DNA from: SAR116 cluster bacterium AG-355-O21
GTDB lineage: Bacteria; Pseudomonadota; Alphaproteobacteria; Thalassobaculales; Thalassobaculaceae
Length of the DNA stretch: 64,000 nucleotides
Direction: 5' to 3'
NCBI GenBank assembly: GCA_003280605.1
Contig: QCEM01000005.1
Coordinates: forward strand, 1-64,000
The notes under the pieces are model-generated. The model was not told where the DNA came from, made no database searches, and was given only the letters and a program-made list of their open reading frames with translations. Position 1 is the stretch's first letter, and the number at the start of each line of letters is the position of its first letter. The position numbers and the translations under genes are program-made. Shown here piece after piece: positions 26,169 to 35,875 of this stretch.

Positions 26169-27704
26169 ATGGATTTTCAACCCAGTGAACAAATACGGCA
26201 GGCCGGATTGGCCAATGTCGGCAGTTTATTTCGCTCCCGTGTTGATGCCGCGCCGGAGCGTTTGGCAATAACCGACCTGCAACAAAGTTTAACCTACGCG
26301 GACCTGAATCAGCGGGTGAACCGCTTGGCAAATTATTTATCCGGCGTCGGCATTCGCCATGGGGACCGGGTGGCCTTGCTGGCGCGAAACTGCATTGCCT
26401 ATCTTGAGGTTGAGCTTGCCTGCGCTAAGATTGGTGCCATTGTTGCGGCCCAGAATTGGCGTTTGGCCGACCGTGAGCTGAGCCATTGTTTAAACCTGGT
26501 CACCCCGAAAATCATTATCCATGACGCCGCATTAGCTGCCAGTTTGGACCGCTTAGAGTTGGTCACGGACAGGCGTTTGGCATTGGGAGCACCCTATGAA
26601 GCAGCCTTGGCGACTGCCTGTGATGGTGAACCTGAGGTTATCATCGACGACGAGGATGGCCTGATCATTCTGTATACCAGCGGCACCACCGGCTTGCCCA
26701 AAGGCGCGTTGATTAGCCATCGGGCAATGGTGGCGCGATCTTTTGCCTATTCCATGGATTTAGGGGTGCCGGCACAGAATAACTTTGTCGCTTGGCCGCC
26801 GCTGTTTCACATGGTGTCAACGGATCACGCCCTATCGACCTTGATGCGTGGTGGACAAGTCATCGTCGTTGACGGCTTTCAAGCCGGGCCATTGATCACG
26901 TGTTTAGAACGCTTTGAGATGCATTGGTTCATCGTCATCCCCGGTATGATCGAGGCCTTCCTGGCGGCCCTTAAAGACGCCGACCCCGTGATCAAAGGCG
27001 TTGCCATGATTGGGGCGATGGCAGATTTGGTTCCGCCGCAGCAGTTAGCGGCCATTACCACCGCCTTAAACGCGCCTTACTTGAACAGCTTTGGGGCGAC
27101 GGAGACAGGCCTGCCGCCGGCCACAGGCAATGTGATCGCGATTGGCGAAAGGCCCTCGCAACTCTCCAAGCAGCAAAGTGGCGGTTGCGAAATTCGCTTG
27201 GTTGATGGCGACGATAACGAAGTTGCCAGCGGCATGCCGGGCGAGCTGACAATGCGCGGGCCAACTCTGTTCAGCGGTTATTGGCGGGCCGAGCAAACCA
27301 ATGCGGAAGATTTCCGTGGCGGCTGGTTTCATCTCGGCGATGTTTTTCGCCGCAATGCCGACGGCAGTCTGGATTTCGTTGATCGGGTAAAATATATGAT
27401 CAAATCAGGGGGTGAAAATATCTACCCTGCTGAAATTGAACAGGTTTTACTTGCTGATTTACGGGTTGCCGACTGCGCCGTTATCCGCCAGTCTGATCCG
27501 CGTTGGGGTGAGGTGCCGATTGCGGTCGTGGCGCGCCAGGACGCGGACTTAACGGCGGACGATTTGATGCAATTATGTGCCGCACGCCTCTCCAGTTACA
27601 AGCGGCCGCGGGCGATCATTTTCATCGATCAGGGCGCCTTCCCGCGATCCACCAGCGGAAAGATTCAACGCCATGAACTTGAAGCCCGTCTGAACACCGA
27701 TTAG
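26169..27704 (+). CDS. AMP-forming acyl-CoA synthetase
   Basis: 511-aa member of the adenylate-forming ligases. The P-loop-like motif is LYTSGTTGLPKGALISH (residues 168-184), the A5-type motif is NSFGATETGLPPATG, and the hinge and C-domain include GDVFRRNADGSLDFVDR and the catalytic lysine in STSGKIQRHELEAR. It activates a carboxylic acid to its CoA ester. AAGGGGCGGT precedes the ATG at 26169; a longer frame to 26073 has no support. Followed after 41 bases by hydantoinase-type subunits, which suggests one pathway. Chain-length or aromatic specificity cannot be read. Confidence 0.88.
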   Translation: MDFQPSEQIRQAGLANVGSLFRSRVDAAPERLAITDLQQSLTYADLNQRVNRLANYLSGVGIRHGDRVALLARNCIAYLEVELACAKIGAIVAAQNWRLADRELSHCLNLVTPKIIIHDAALAASLDRLELVTDRRLALGAPYEAALATACDGEPEVIIDDEDGLIILYTSGTTGLPKGALISHRAMVARSFAYSMDLGVPAQNNFVAWPPLFHMVSTDHALSTLMRGGQVIVVDGFQAGPLITCLERFEMHWFIVIPGMIEAFLAALKDADPVIKGVAMIGAMADLVPPQQLAAITTALNAPYLNSFGATETGLPPATGNVIAIGERPSQLSKQQSGGCEIRLVDGDDNEVASGMPGELTMRGPTLFSGYWRAEQTNAEDFRGGWFHLGDVFRRNADGSLDFVDRVKYMIKSGGENIYPAEIEQVLLADLRVADCAVIRQSDPRWGEVPIAVVARQDADLTADDLMQLCAARLSSYKRPRAIIFIDQGAFPRSTSGKIQRHELEARLNTD

Positions 27705-27745
27705 CGTCAGGTCAACAGCCAAGCCAAAACAGGACGAGATCAATT

Positions 27746-29845
27746 ATGAATGAGCAAATTAGGTTGGCGGTAGATGTCGGCGGAACATTTACCGATGTGG
27801 TTCTTGAAAAAGGCACGGCGCAGACGACGCTGAAAGTCTTGACCACGCCAGCGGCACCGGAACACGGGGTTCTGGCCGGCATCGACGGGGTCTTACAAGC
27901 GGCCAATCTGAGCGCCGGTGACATCGATATTTTGATCCATGGCACCACCCTGGCGACAAATGCGTTGATCGAGCGTAAAGGCGCAAAGACAGCTTTGGTT
28001 ACCACCGAAGGCATGCGCGACTCGGTTGAGATGGCCTTGGAAAATCGCTTTGAGCAATATGACTTAAACATCGACCGGCCGCAGCCCATCGTTCCCCGGC
28101 ATTTGCGCTTTGCGGTTCGGGAGCGCTTGAATCATGCCGGTGAGGTGTTGGTCGCCCTGGATGAAGACAGTGTTCATGCGGTGGTGCATGAGCTGCAAGC
28201 ACAGGCCATTGAAGCTGTTGCCGTTGGCTTAATTCACGCCTATGCCAATGGGGCTCATGAAGCCCGCGTCGGCGAAATTCTGCAGGCAGCCTTGCCGGAT
28301 GTGAGCATCACTCTGTCCTCTGAAGTGTGTCCTGAAATTCGGGAATATGAGCGTCAATCAACAGCCAGCGCCAATGCTTATGTCCAGCCTAAAATGTCGC
28401 GGTATTTGGGAGAACTGGCGCGCGCATTGACACAGCGTGGGATGACCTGCCCGTTTTTCTTGATGACCTCGGGCGGCGGGTTAACAACGCTCGAAACGGC
28501 AATGCAATTCCCCATTCGCTTGGTTGAATCTGGCCCTGCCGGCGGCGCAATCTTAGCCGTTAAAATCGCTGCTGAATGTGCTGTTGAAAATGTCGTTTCC
28601 TATGACATGGGTGGCACCACCGCCAAGATTTGCCTGATCGATGGTTATAAGCCGCAATCGACCCGGACCTTTGAAGTGGCGCGGGTTTATCGCAACATGC
28701 GCGGCAGTGGCCTGCCGGTGCGCATTCCGGCGATTGAGATGGTTGAAATTGGTGCCGGTGGCGGCTCGATCGCGGCGGTTGATGGCATGGGGCGCATTAA
28801 CGTCGGCCCGGAAAGTGCCGGCGCTGATCCAGGGCCGGCATGCTATGGTCAAGGTGGCACCGCGCCGACGGTGACAGATGCTGACCTGGTCCTTGGGAAA
28901 ATTGACCCGGCCAGGTTTGCCGGTGGCCGCGTGCAGTTGTCCGTCGACAAAGCGGCACAATCGGTTCATCAAAATATCGCACAACAACTGACCATGAATG
29001 ATGCGCTTGCAGCCTTTGGAGTTTGCGAAATCGTTGACGAAAACATGGCTTCGGCAGCGCGCGTTCATGCGATTGAATGGGGAAAAGACATTGCCGCCCG
29101 AGCAATGATCGCTTTTGGCGGTGCGGCGCCTTTGCATGCCGCCCGTTTGGCGGAAAAACTTGGGATCACGCAAGTCATTGTGCCGACGGGGGCCGGCGTT
29201 GGCTCGGCGATTGGGTTTTTGCGAGCGCCGATTGCTTACGAAGTGGTCCGGTCACGATATCTGCGCCTTGGCAATTTTGACCACCAACACGTCAATGGAC
29301 TGCTCGAGGAAATGAGTGCCGAGGCGCGGGCGGTTGTTTCCGCAGGTGCCGCCGGTGCGGCGATTACCGAAACCCGCTTGGCTTTCATGCGTTATGTCGG
29401 TCAAGGCCACGAGATCACGGTTGATTTGCCGATGACAGCGCTGACGGCGGCGGACCAGGACACTATCCGATGCAGCTTTGAGACGGAATATACCCGATTG
29501 TTTGGCCGAACTATCCCTGGCTTAGACATGGAAATTCTCAGCTGGACCTTAACGGCGGCGGCCGATATTGACCCGGCGGCGAGCAAGGCAAGCATGGCGA
29601 CCAAGGGCGATAAAAAACCCCTTCAGGCGATTGATGAACGGTCCTTATTTGATCCTGACAGCTCTGCCTATGTGACGGCGCCGGTTTATTGGCGGGATGA
29701 CCTGACGGTCGGTGCCCGCATTATGGGCCCGGCTTTGATCGCTGAGGACCAAACAACCACTGTTGTTACAGGCAATTTCAGTGCTGCCGTTGATGACCAT
29801 GGATATTTGATTTTGGACCGGCTGGTGCCGGCAGGGGGAAGTTGA
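27746..29845 (+). CDS. hydantoinase/oxoprolinase family subunit A (HyuA-type)
   Basis: 699-aa ATP-binding subunit of the HyuA family (N-methylhydantoinase, 5-oxoprolinase, acetone and acetophenone carboxylase alpha-type). The ASKHA-fold ATP motif is LAVDVGGTFTDVVLEKG at the N-terminus; later conserved stretches are HGTTLATNALIERKGAKTAL, DMGGTTAKICLIDG and IGAGGGSIAAVDG. It couples ATP hydrolysis to ring opening or carboxylation. The next gene, HyuB-type, begins one base after its stop, giving a heteromeric enzyme. The upstream CoA ligase recalls acetophenone carboxylase loci, but only two subunits are seen here. Confidence 0.9.
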   Translation: MNEQIRLAVDVGGTFTDVVLEKGTAQTTLKVLTTPAAPEHGVLAGIDGVLQAANLSAGDIDILIHGTTLATNALIERKGAKTALVTTEGMRDSVEMALENRFEQYDLNIDRPQPIVPRHLRFAVRERLNHAGEVLVALDEDSVHAVVHELQAQAIEAVAVGLIHAYANGAHEARVGEILQAALPDVSITLSSEVCPEIREYERQSTASANAYVQPKMSRYLGELARALTQRGMTCPFFLMTSGGGLTTLETAMQFPIRLVESGPAGGAILAVKIAAECAVENVVSYDMGGTTAKICLIDGYKPQSTRTFEVARVYRNMRGSGLPVRIPAIEMVEIGAGGGSIAAVDGMGRINVGPESAGADPGPACYGQGGTAPTVTDADLVLGKIDPARFAGGRVQLSVDKAAQSVHQNIAQQLTMNDALAAFGVCEIVDENMASAARVHAIEWGKDIAARAMIAFGGAAPLHAARLAEKLGITQVIVPTGAGVGSAIGFLRAPIAYEVVRSRYLRLGNFDHQHVNGLLEEMSAEARAVVSAGAAGAAITETRLAFMRYVGQGHEITVDLPMTALTAADQDTIRCSFETEYTRLFGRTIPGLDMEILSWTLTAAADIDPAASKASMATKGDKKPLQAIDERSLFDPDSSAYVTAPVYWRDDLTVGARIMGPALIAEDQTTTVVTGNFSAAVDDHGYLILDRLVPAGGS

Positions 29846-29846
29846 G

Positions 29847-31589
29847 ATGAGCGCTCAAGAGCTTGGCGGTCTTGACCGCATTCGCATGCAAATTCAATGG
29901 AACCGGTTATTGTCGGTTGTCGAAGAACAGGCCCAAACGTTGATGCGCACGGCGTTTAGCACGTCAACACGCGAAGCAGGTGATCTGTCGGCCGGTGTCT
30001 TTGACACCCAAGGACGGATGCTCGCGCAGGCGGTCACCGGCACCCCTGGGCATGTTAACGCCATGGCCGCCAGCGTCGGCTTTTTCTTAGAAAAATTCCC
30101 AACCGAGAAGATGTGCGACGGTGATGTGTTGATCACCAATGACCCGTGGCAAGGCACCGGCCATTTGAATGATTTCACGGTGGTAACGCCTGCTTTCCAC
30201 GATGGTCGGCTGATTGCTTTGTTCGCAAGCACCAGCCATGTGGTTGATGTGGGCGGGCGCGGGTTTGGACCTGATGGCCGACAAATTTACGAAGAAGGCT
30301 TAAATGTGCCGATGAGCTATCTTGCAAAAGCCGGCGAGATGAGCGAGACGCTGCTTGAGATCGTCCGCGCCAATGTGCGTAATCCGGTAGAAGTTGAAGG
30401 CGATCTTTATTCTTTGGCGGCATGTAACGAAGTTGGCTGCCGTCGGTTGTCGGCGATGATGACAGAATTTGCTTTGCATGACCTGGATGATTTGGGTGAT
30501 CGGATTATCGACATGTCCCGGGCCGGCATGTTGGCAGAGATCGCCAAGTTACCGAAAGGTGTTTTTCACAATGTGATGCGGATCGACGGCTATGAACGAC
30601 CGCTGGATTTGGTTGCTACGCTGACCATCGGTGAGGATGGCTTTAAAATTGATTTTGACGGCACGTCAGGCGTCTCTAGCTATGGCATCAATGTACCTGT
30701 CACCTACACCGAAGCTTATGCCAGCTTTGGCATTCGCTGCATTATTGGTGGCGCGATCCCAAACAATGCCGGCTCGCTGTCAACAATTCAGGTGACGGCA
30801 CCGGTTGGCTCGATCTTGAATGCGCCGCATCCGTGCGCTGTGACAGCCCGCCATGTGATCGGCCAAATGCTGCCGGATGTGGTTCTTGGCTGCCTTAATC
30901 AAGCGATCCCAAATCAGGTGCCGGCAGAAGGCACGTCCTGTCTGTGGAACCCGGTGCTGCTATCGGGCCATGGCTTAACCGAAGATGACAGTAAAATTGA
31001 CGACCAGCCGTTTGCCATGAACACTTTCCATGCCGGTGGAACCGGGGCTCGGCCCGGTAAGGACGGGATGTCGGCGACGGCTTTTCCGTCAGGTGTGCGC
31101 AACACCCCGATCGAGGTCAATGAAACCATTGCGCCATTGATTTTTTGGAAAAAAGAATACCGCCGAGATTCCGGCGGCGCCGGCGAGTTTCGTGGCGGCA
31201 CCGGTCAAGTCATGGAAGTTGCCCATGCGAAGGGTAAAGATTTTGCCATTAATGCAATGTTTGATCGGGTTGATCATCCACCGCGCGGTCGCAACGGCGG
31301 TGATAATGGCATGGCCGGAAAGCTGTACTTAGAATCTGGTACGGTGCTGTCGGGCAAAGGCCGGCAAGTCATTCCGGCGGGTGATAAATTAATTTTGGAA
31401 ATGCCGGGCGGCGGTGGTCTTGGCGATCCGATGACCAGGCCTGCGGAACAGGTTGCAGATGATGTGCTAAACGGCATCGTCTCGGCAGAATCGGCACAGC
31501 AGGACTATGGCGTTATCACCGATGCATCGGGGCAGCTTGATGTGGCCGCAACCAAAGCTGAGCGTGATCGCCGGCCTGCTGCCGAGTAA
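29847..31589 (+). CDS. hydantoinase/oxoprolinase family subunit B (HyuB-type)
   Basis: 580-aa HyuB-family subunit. Recognisable: RIRMQIQWNRLLSVVEEQAQ at the start, TNDPWQGTGHLNDFTV, SHVVDVGGRGFGPDGR, and the glycine-rich end DKLILEMPGGGGLGDP. It forms the partner of the HyuA-type ATPase. Family enzymes hydrolyse hydantoins or 5-oxoproline, or carboxylate ketones with an extra subunit. Its ATG lies one base after the hyuA TGA, with GGGGGAAG upstream. The length is normal. No hydantoin racemase or carbamoylase gene is adjacent, which leaves the substrate open. Confidence 0.9.
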   Translation: MSAQELGGLDRIRMQIQWNRLLSVVEEQAQTLMRTAFSTSTREAGDLSAGVFDTQGRMLAQAVTGTPGHVNAMAASVGFFLEKFPTEKMCDGDVLITNDPWQGTGHLNDFTVVTPAFHDGRLIALFASTSHVVDVGGRGFGPDGRQIYEEGLNVPMSYLAKAGEMSETLLEIVRANVRNPVEVEGDLYSLAACNEVGCRRLSAMMTEFALHDLDDLGDRIIDMSRAGMLAEIAKLPKGVFHNVMRIDGYERPLDLVATLTIGEDGFKIDFDGTSGVSSYGINVPVTYTEAYASFGIRCIIGGAIPNNAGSLSTIQVTAPVGSILNAPHPCAVTARHVIGQMLPDVVLGCLNQAIPNQVPAEGTSCLWNPVLLSGHGLTEDDSKIDDQPFAMNTFHAGGTGARPGKDGMSATAFPSGVRNTPIEVNETIAPLIFWKKEYRRDSGGAGEFRGGTGQVMEVAHAKGKDFAINAMFDRVDHPPRGRNGGDNGMAGKLYLESGTVLSGKGRQVIPAGDKLILEMPGGGGLGDPMTRPAEQVADDVLNGIVSAESAQQDYGVITDASGQLDVAATKAERDRRPAAE

Positions 31590-31630
31590 TGTCAGATTAT
31601 CAGCTGTGTTGGGCCCCATGTTCAGCGCCC

Positions 31631-32362
31631 TTAAGCACGGAAAGGCAGCCGTGCGGCGGCGATGAAAGGGGCACCTTTTTCGGCCTCAACAAAGACGCTG
31701 ATGGCATCAATCTCTGTTGCTGCCGCGATGATCTCTTGGGTTCGTGTGCGCAGTTCATTGAATAAAATGGCGGCCTCACGCGCATCGTTGAGGCGTTCGC
31801 TTAAGGTCATATGGAAATTAAATTCATCCATGACGTAAGGATAACCCCAGCGCACCAGATGCGCATCTTGCCGCGCACTGAGGCCGGGTTTCCGGCGGCG
31901 TGCGCGCTCAGCCTCCGATGCCGGCCGCACCAGCGGGTCAAAATGCGCCAGTAATGCTGCTTCCATGGTCGATAATGCGGCCGAAGCTTGGCGCGGCGTC
32001 AGTGCCATAAAGCCTTTGTAATTTTCAACTTGAAGCGGCAACAGAAAGCTCTCTTGGGTGTGGGCGAAGCTTTCAGCATGTTCGATGATCTGTGCAATCG
32101 TGGTGTTGTCGGCAGGGTGAAACGGCGCCCGCAAGGTGGCATGGAAGCCGTAGCGCCGCGGGCTGCGGGTCAGGGTGTGTAAACGGCCGGCATCAATTGC
32201 CGCCAGGCTTGGCTGAGTGCAGGCCGCAGCCGTGAACGCGTCACGGCCAAGCCAGCTTGAGCCAAAGTGATGTAAAGCACTGTCGGCGGCAGGGCTAAAA
32301 TAGATGGCGGCGCGTGGCCATTGTGGGCTGTCTGCCGAGGCGATCACAGGGCGATCAGTCAT
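31631..32362 (-). CDS. DUF1045 protein, 2H-phosphoesterase type
   Basis: 243-aa member of the DUF1045 / phosphonate-operon protein group (TIGR03223). Two catalytic H-x-T motifs of the 2H phosphoesterase fold are visible: YGFHATLRAPF (H74, T76) and FNFHMTLSERL (H184, T186), in the usual spacing. In other bacteria it is carried inside phn operons for C-P lyase, and may cleave a cyclic phosphate or act in RNA or nucleotide 2',3'-phosphate chemistry. No phn gene is in this window, so this copy is an orphan. Its start codon sits inside a 16-base tandem duplication (32351-32381). Confidence 0.85.
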   Translation of the reverse strand: MTDRPVIASADSPQWPRAAIYFSPAADSALHHFGSSWLGRDAFTAAACTQPSLAAIDAGRLHTLTRSPRRYGFHATLRAPFHPADNTTIAQIIEHAESFAHTQESFLLPLQVENYKGFMALTPRQASAALSTMEAALLAHFDPLVRPASEAERARRRKPGLSARQDAHLVRWGYPYVMDEFNFHMTLSERLNDAREAAILFNELRTRTQEIIAAATEIDAISVFVEAEKGAPFIAAARLPFRA

Positions 32363-32381
32363 TATCGCGATCAGTCATTAT
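32351..32381 (-). repeat. 15-bp direct repeat duplicating the DUF1045 start region
   Basis: The 15-mer gcgatcagtcattat occurs at 32351-32365 and again at 32367-32381, one base apart (period 16). The downstream copy on the minus strand holds the real ATG (32360-32362). The upstream copy gives a second ATG in another frame followed seven codons later by TGA that overlaps the true start (AATGACTGA), a short upstream open frame. Confidence 0.9.
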
Positions 32382-32473
32382 GGTTATTCCTGCAATTTTA
32401 CGTCCATTCCGACGATATCGTAAACGGCCAGTCCATGAAAGGGCGGCAAATGTACTGTTTTTTGAAACTTTTC

Positions 32474-33964
32474 TTACATCGTTGGCATGATAAAGCTGGC
32501 ACCGTCACGAATCCCGGTTGGCCATCGTCCTGTCATCACTTTGTATTTGGTATAAAAGCGCACGCCTTCAGCACCATGCATATGGTGATCGCCAAACAGT
32601 GAGCGCTTCCAACCACCAAAACTATGAAACGCCATTGGCACTGGAATTGGGACGTTGACACCGACCATGCCGATTTCGACACCTTTGGCAAATTCACGGG
32701 CGGCATCACCATCGCGGGTGAAGATTGCGGCACCGTTGCCAAACTCATGGTCATTGACAAGCTTCATTGCCTCGGCATGGCTGTTGACGCGAACCACCGA
32801 TAGGACAGGGCCAAAAATTTCATCGCGGTAAATGCTCATCGCCGGCGTTACATTGTCGAATAGGGTGCCACCGGTGAAAAAGCCGTTTTCGTAACCTTGC
32901 AAAGTTAAGCCGCGACCATCTACAACTAAGCTGGCACCGTCGGCCACACCCTGATCAATATAGGCTTCGACCTTCTGTTTGTGGGCAGCTGTCACCAGCG
33001 GCCCCATTTCACTGTCGGGGTCGGTGCCAGGGCCAATTTTAAGCGCTCGCACCCGCGGCTCCAACCGCTTGATCATGGCATCACCGGCGTCGCCAACGGT
33101 GACCGCCACCGAGACCGCCATACAACGTTCGCCGGCTGAGCCATAGGCCGCCCCCATCAAAGCGTCCGTGGCTTGATCAAAATCAGCGTCAGGCATGACA
33201 ACCATATGGTTCTTAGCACCGCCAAGTGCTTGCACACGTTTGTTTTGGGCCGTGCTGGTTTGGTAAACATATTCTGCGATCGGTGTTGAACCAACAAAGC
33301 TTACGGCGGCCAGGTCCGGATGCGTCAGCAATCCGTCAACAGCTTGCTTGTCACCGTGAAGGACCGTGAAAACGCCATCAGGTAAGCCTGCCTGCTGCAA
33401 CAGCTTGGCCATGAAATTTGCCGAACTCGGATCGCGTTCAGATGGCTTTAAGATGAAGGTATTGCCGCAGGCGATGGCGATCGGGAACATCCACATTGGC
33501 ACCATTGCCGGAAAGTTGAACGGGGTTATCCCGGCACAAACACCAAGCGGCTGACGAACTGACCAGGAATCGATGTCGGGGCCAACCTGTTCGGTAAAAT
33601 CACCTTTTAACAAATGCGGAATACCGGCCGCAAACTCGACGACTTCTAGGCCACGAATGATCGACCCTTCGGCATCGCTTAGCACCTTACCGTGCTCGGC
33701 GGTCACGATAGCCGCAAACTCTTTTAAATTATCCTCCAGCAGTTCGCGGAATTTGAACATCACACGGGCGCGCCGCAAGGGGGTGGTGGCTGCCCAATCG
33801 GGAAACGCTGCAAGCGATGAGGCGACAGCCTTGTTCAACATCGCCTCGTCGGCTAAGGCGACCTGGGCTTGAACTTCGCCCGTGGCCGGGTTGAACACAT
33901 CGCCGGTGCGCCCATCAACACTGACATTTTTGCCGTCGATCCAATGTGAGATCATGTTGCTCAT
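32474..33964 (-). CDS. mmsA: CoA-acylating methylmalonate-semialdehyde dehydrogenase
   Basis: 496-aa aldehyde dehydrogenase of the MMSDH type. The nucleophile is C281 in [18 protein letters not shown]. The usual ALDH general-base Glu is replaced ([11 protein letters not shown]), as in CoA-acylating members, and the C-terminus has [12 protein letters not shown]. It oxidises methylmalonate or malonate semialdehyde to propionyl- or acetyl-CoA with NAD, in valine, beta-alanine or inositol breakdown. I begin at the ATG of MSNMISHW; the frame to 33991 lacks a better site. No valine genes flank it. Confidence 0.93.
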   Translation of the reverse strand: MSNMISHWIDGKNVSVDGRTGDVFNPATGEVQAQVALADEAMLNKAVASSLAAFPDWAATTPLRRARVMFKFRELLEDNLKEFAAIVTAEHGKVLSDAEGSIIRGLEVVEFAAGIPHLLKGDFTEQVGPDIDSWSVRQPLGVCAGITPFNFPAMVPMWMFPIAIACGNTFILKPSERDPSSANFMAKLLQQAGLPDGVFTVLHGDKQAVDGLLTHPDLAAVSFVGSTPIAEYVYQTSTAQNKRVQALGGAKNHMVVMPDADFDQATDALMGAAYGSAGERCMAVSVAVTVGDAGDAMIKRLEPRVRALKIGPGTDPDSEMGPLVTAAHKQKVEAYIDQGVADGASLVVDGRGLTLQGYENGFFTGGTLFDNVTPAMSIYRDEIFGPVLSVVRVNSHAEAMKLVNDHEFGNGAAIFTRDGDAAREFAKGVEIGMVGVNVPIPVPMAFHSFGGWKRSLFGDHHMHGAEGVRFYTKYKVMTGRWPTGIRDGASFIMPTM

Positions 33965-34011
33965 CTGCCTATCAGCCCTAACAGTCATCAACTCCGAAAA
34001 ATAATAATCGG

Positions 34012-35802
34012 TTAATCGTTTTCTGTCTCTGCCTTCCTGTCCTCGCCAATGAGACGGCGGAACTCACGCGAGGCGGCGCGTGAAGACTCGATCAGTGCTG
34101 CTTCATTGTCGCGGATTGCGTATTGGCTTTCCAAAAGCATTTCATCATGCAGCTTAAAGCGCCGCATCAAGTCCTCGGCCTGGGATGGTGCATGCCCTGT
34201 TTGGGTCAGCACGGCCTCGGCCATATCCAGGCTGCCGGCAAAGGTTTCGCGGATCACTCGATGCACCCCAATCTCGCGCATGCGATAGGCGTGATGGCGG
34301 TTGCGAACCCGCGCCACCAAATACAGGTTTGGAAATTGGCTGCGGATCAGCTCGGCAATCTGGATGGACACCGCCACATCGTGAACACAAATTACAAAAA
34401 CTTTGGCATGGGCGGCGCCGGCGGCACGTAAGATTTGCGGCCGTGTTGCATCTCCAAAAAAGGCCTTGTCGCCAAACCGGCTCACAAAACTTATTTGTTC
34501 CAGGTCATTGTCTAAGGCGGTGAAATGGGTTCCGCTAAGGCGCAGCGCCCGGGCCACAATCTGCCCCATGCGGCCAAAACCGGCGATGATCACGGCGGAT
34601 TGTTGATCGTCAAATTTATCGCCGGTTTCGGTTTTGCTGACGGTGGTGCCGGCGGGTGGTGAAAAATGCTCAACAATTCGGTCCGCAAGCAAAAACAAAA
34701 CCGGCGTCAAAATCATCGAGATGGTCACCACCAGGATCATCAAATCAACAAGCGGTTGATTGACAACCCCGACAATCAGCGCGGCGGAGAAGATGACGAA
34801 TGCAAATTCGCCACCTTGCCCAAGGCTGGCGGTAAACCGGATTGCTTGCAGTGGTGCTAAGCGGCCAAGCCGTCCCAGCAGATAAAGGATGGCGCTTTTC
34901 GTGCCGATCAGCAGCGCCGATAAAAGCAGCACCAACAACGGCTTCTCAATGATCAGTCCAAGGTCTACCGACATGCCGATGGCAATAAAAAACACCCCCA
35001 TCAGCAAGCCTTTGAACGGCTCAATATCGGCGATCACAGCGTTGCGGTGGTGAGAATCGGCAAACAAAACACCGGCCAAAAACCCGCCCAAGGCCATGGA
35101 TACGCCAACCAGGTCCATCAAGGCGGCCGTCCCAACCACAAGCAACAGCGAGGCTGCGGTGAAAACTTCGTGATCGCCCCAATTGGCGACCAAATCAAAC
35201 AGTGGCTCGATTAAATAGCGGCCAAAGACAATGATGCCGATGATCACCGCTGTTGCCACGAATACATCACTGAGGCCGCCACTGGTCATCGGCGCGGTGC
35301 CGAGTAATGGGACAACCGCCAACAGTGGGATCACGGCCATGTCTTGAAACAGCAAAACCGACAATGCGACACGCCCATGGCGATTGGCTAACTGGCCCTT
35401 TTCAGCCAGCAATTGCGAGGCCACAGCCGTTGACGACAATGACAAGGTGGTGCCGATCAGAATCGCTGTCGGCAGGGCAACAGCGAACGCCCAGGCCAAG
35501 CCAGTGAGGGCGATACTGGTGAAAATGAACTGCCCGCCACCGATTAAAAATACCGGTCGTCGCAAGCTCCACAGCCGCGTAGGGCTAAGCTCTAAGCCAA
35601 TTAAGAACAGCAGCAGGACAACCCCAAATTCGCCAAAATGTAAGGCTGCTTCCACATCACTGATGAGACCAAGCAAATACGGACCAATCAGCATACCAGC
35701 CGTCAAATACCCCAGGATCGAGCCAAGACCAAAGCGGCTGAATAACGGCACGGCAAGTACAGCACAGGTCAGAAATACAACGGCTTCAATCAATAACGAC
35801 AT
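34012..35802 (-). CDS. CPA2-family cation:proton antiporter with TrkA-N domain
   Basis: About 596-aa inner-membrane antiporter of the KefB/KefC class. The N-terminal part holds some twelve spans including [20 protein letters not shown]. The soluble part has an RCK/TrkA-N Rossmann motif, [21 protein letters not shown] (about residues 405-425). It exchanges potassium or sodium for protons and is probably ligand-gated through the RCK domain. GGGGAT lies upstream of ATGs at 35808 and 35802; I use 35802. A glutathione-gating partner (KefF/G) is not adjacent. Confidence 0.9.
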   Translation of the reverse strand: MSLLIEAVVFLTCAVLAVPLFSRFGLGSILGYLTAGMLIGPYLLGLISDVEAALHFGEFGVVLLLFLIGLELSPTRLWSLRRPVFLIGGGQFIFTSIALTGLAWAFAVALPTAILIGTTLSLSSTAVASQLLAEKGQLANRHGRVALSVLLFQDMAVIPLLAVVPLLGTAPMTSGGLSDVFVATAVIIGIIVFGRYLIEPLFDLVANWGDHEVFTAASLLLVVGTAALMDLVGVSMALGGFLAGVLFADSHHRNAVIADIEPFKGLLMGVFFIAIGMSVDLGLIIEKPLLVLLLSALLIGTKSAILYLLGRLGRLAPLQAIRFTASLGQGGEFAFVIFSAALIVGVVNQPLVDLMILVVTISMILTPVLFLLADRIVEHFSPPAGTTVSKTETGDKFDDQQSAVIIAGFGRMGQIVARALRLSGTHFTALDNDLEQISFVSRFGDKAFFGDATRPQILRAAGAAHAKVFVICVHDVAVSIQIAELIRSQFPNLYLVARVRNRHHAYRMREIGVHRVIRETFAGSLDMAEAVLTQTGHAPSQAEDLMRRFKLHDEMLLESQYAIRDNEAALIESSRAASREFRRLIGEDRKAETEND

Positions 35803-35875
35803 ATGCATCCCCACGTGGCGAATCACTCATAGTGTAAAACGCATTGGGTGAAAATCGAAAGCCTTACCTGTGACT

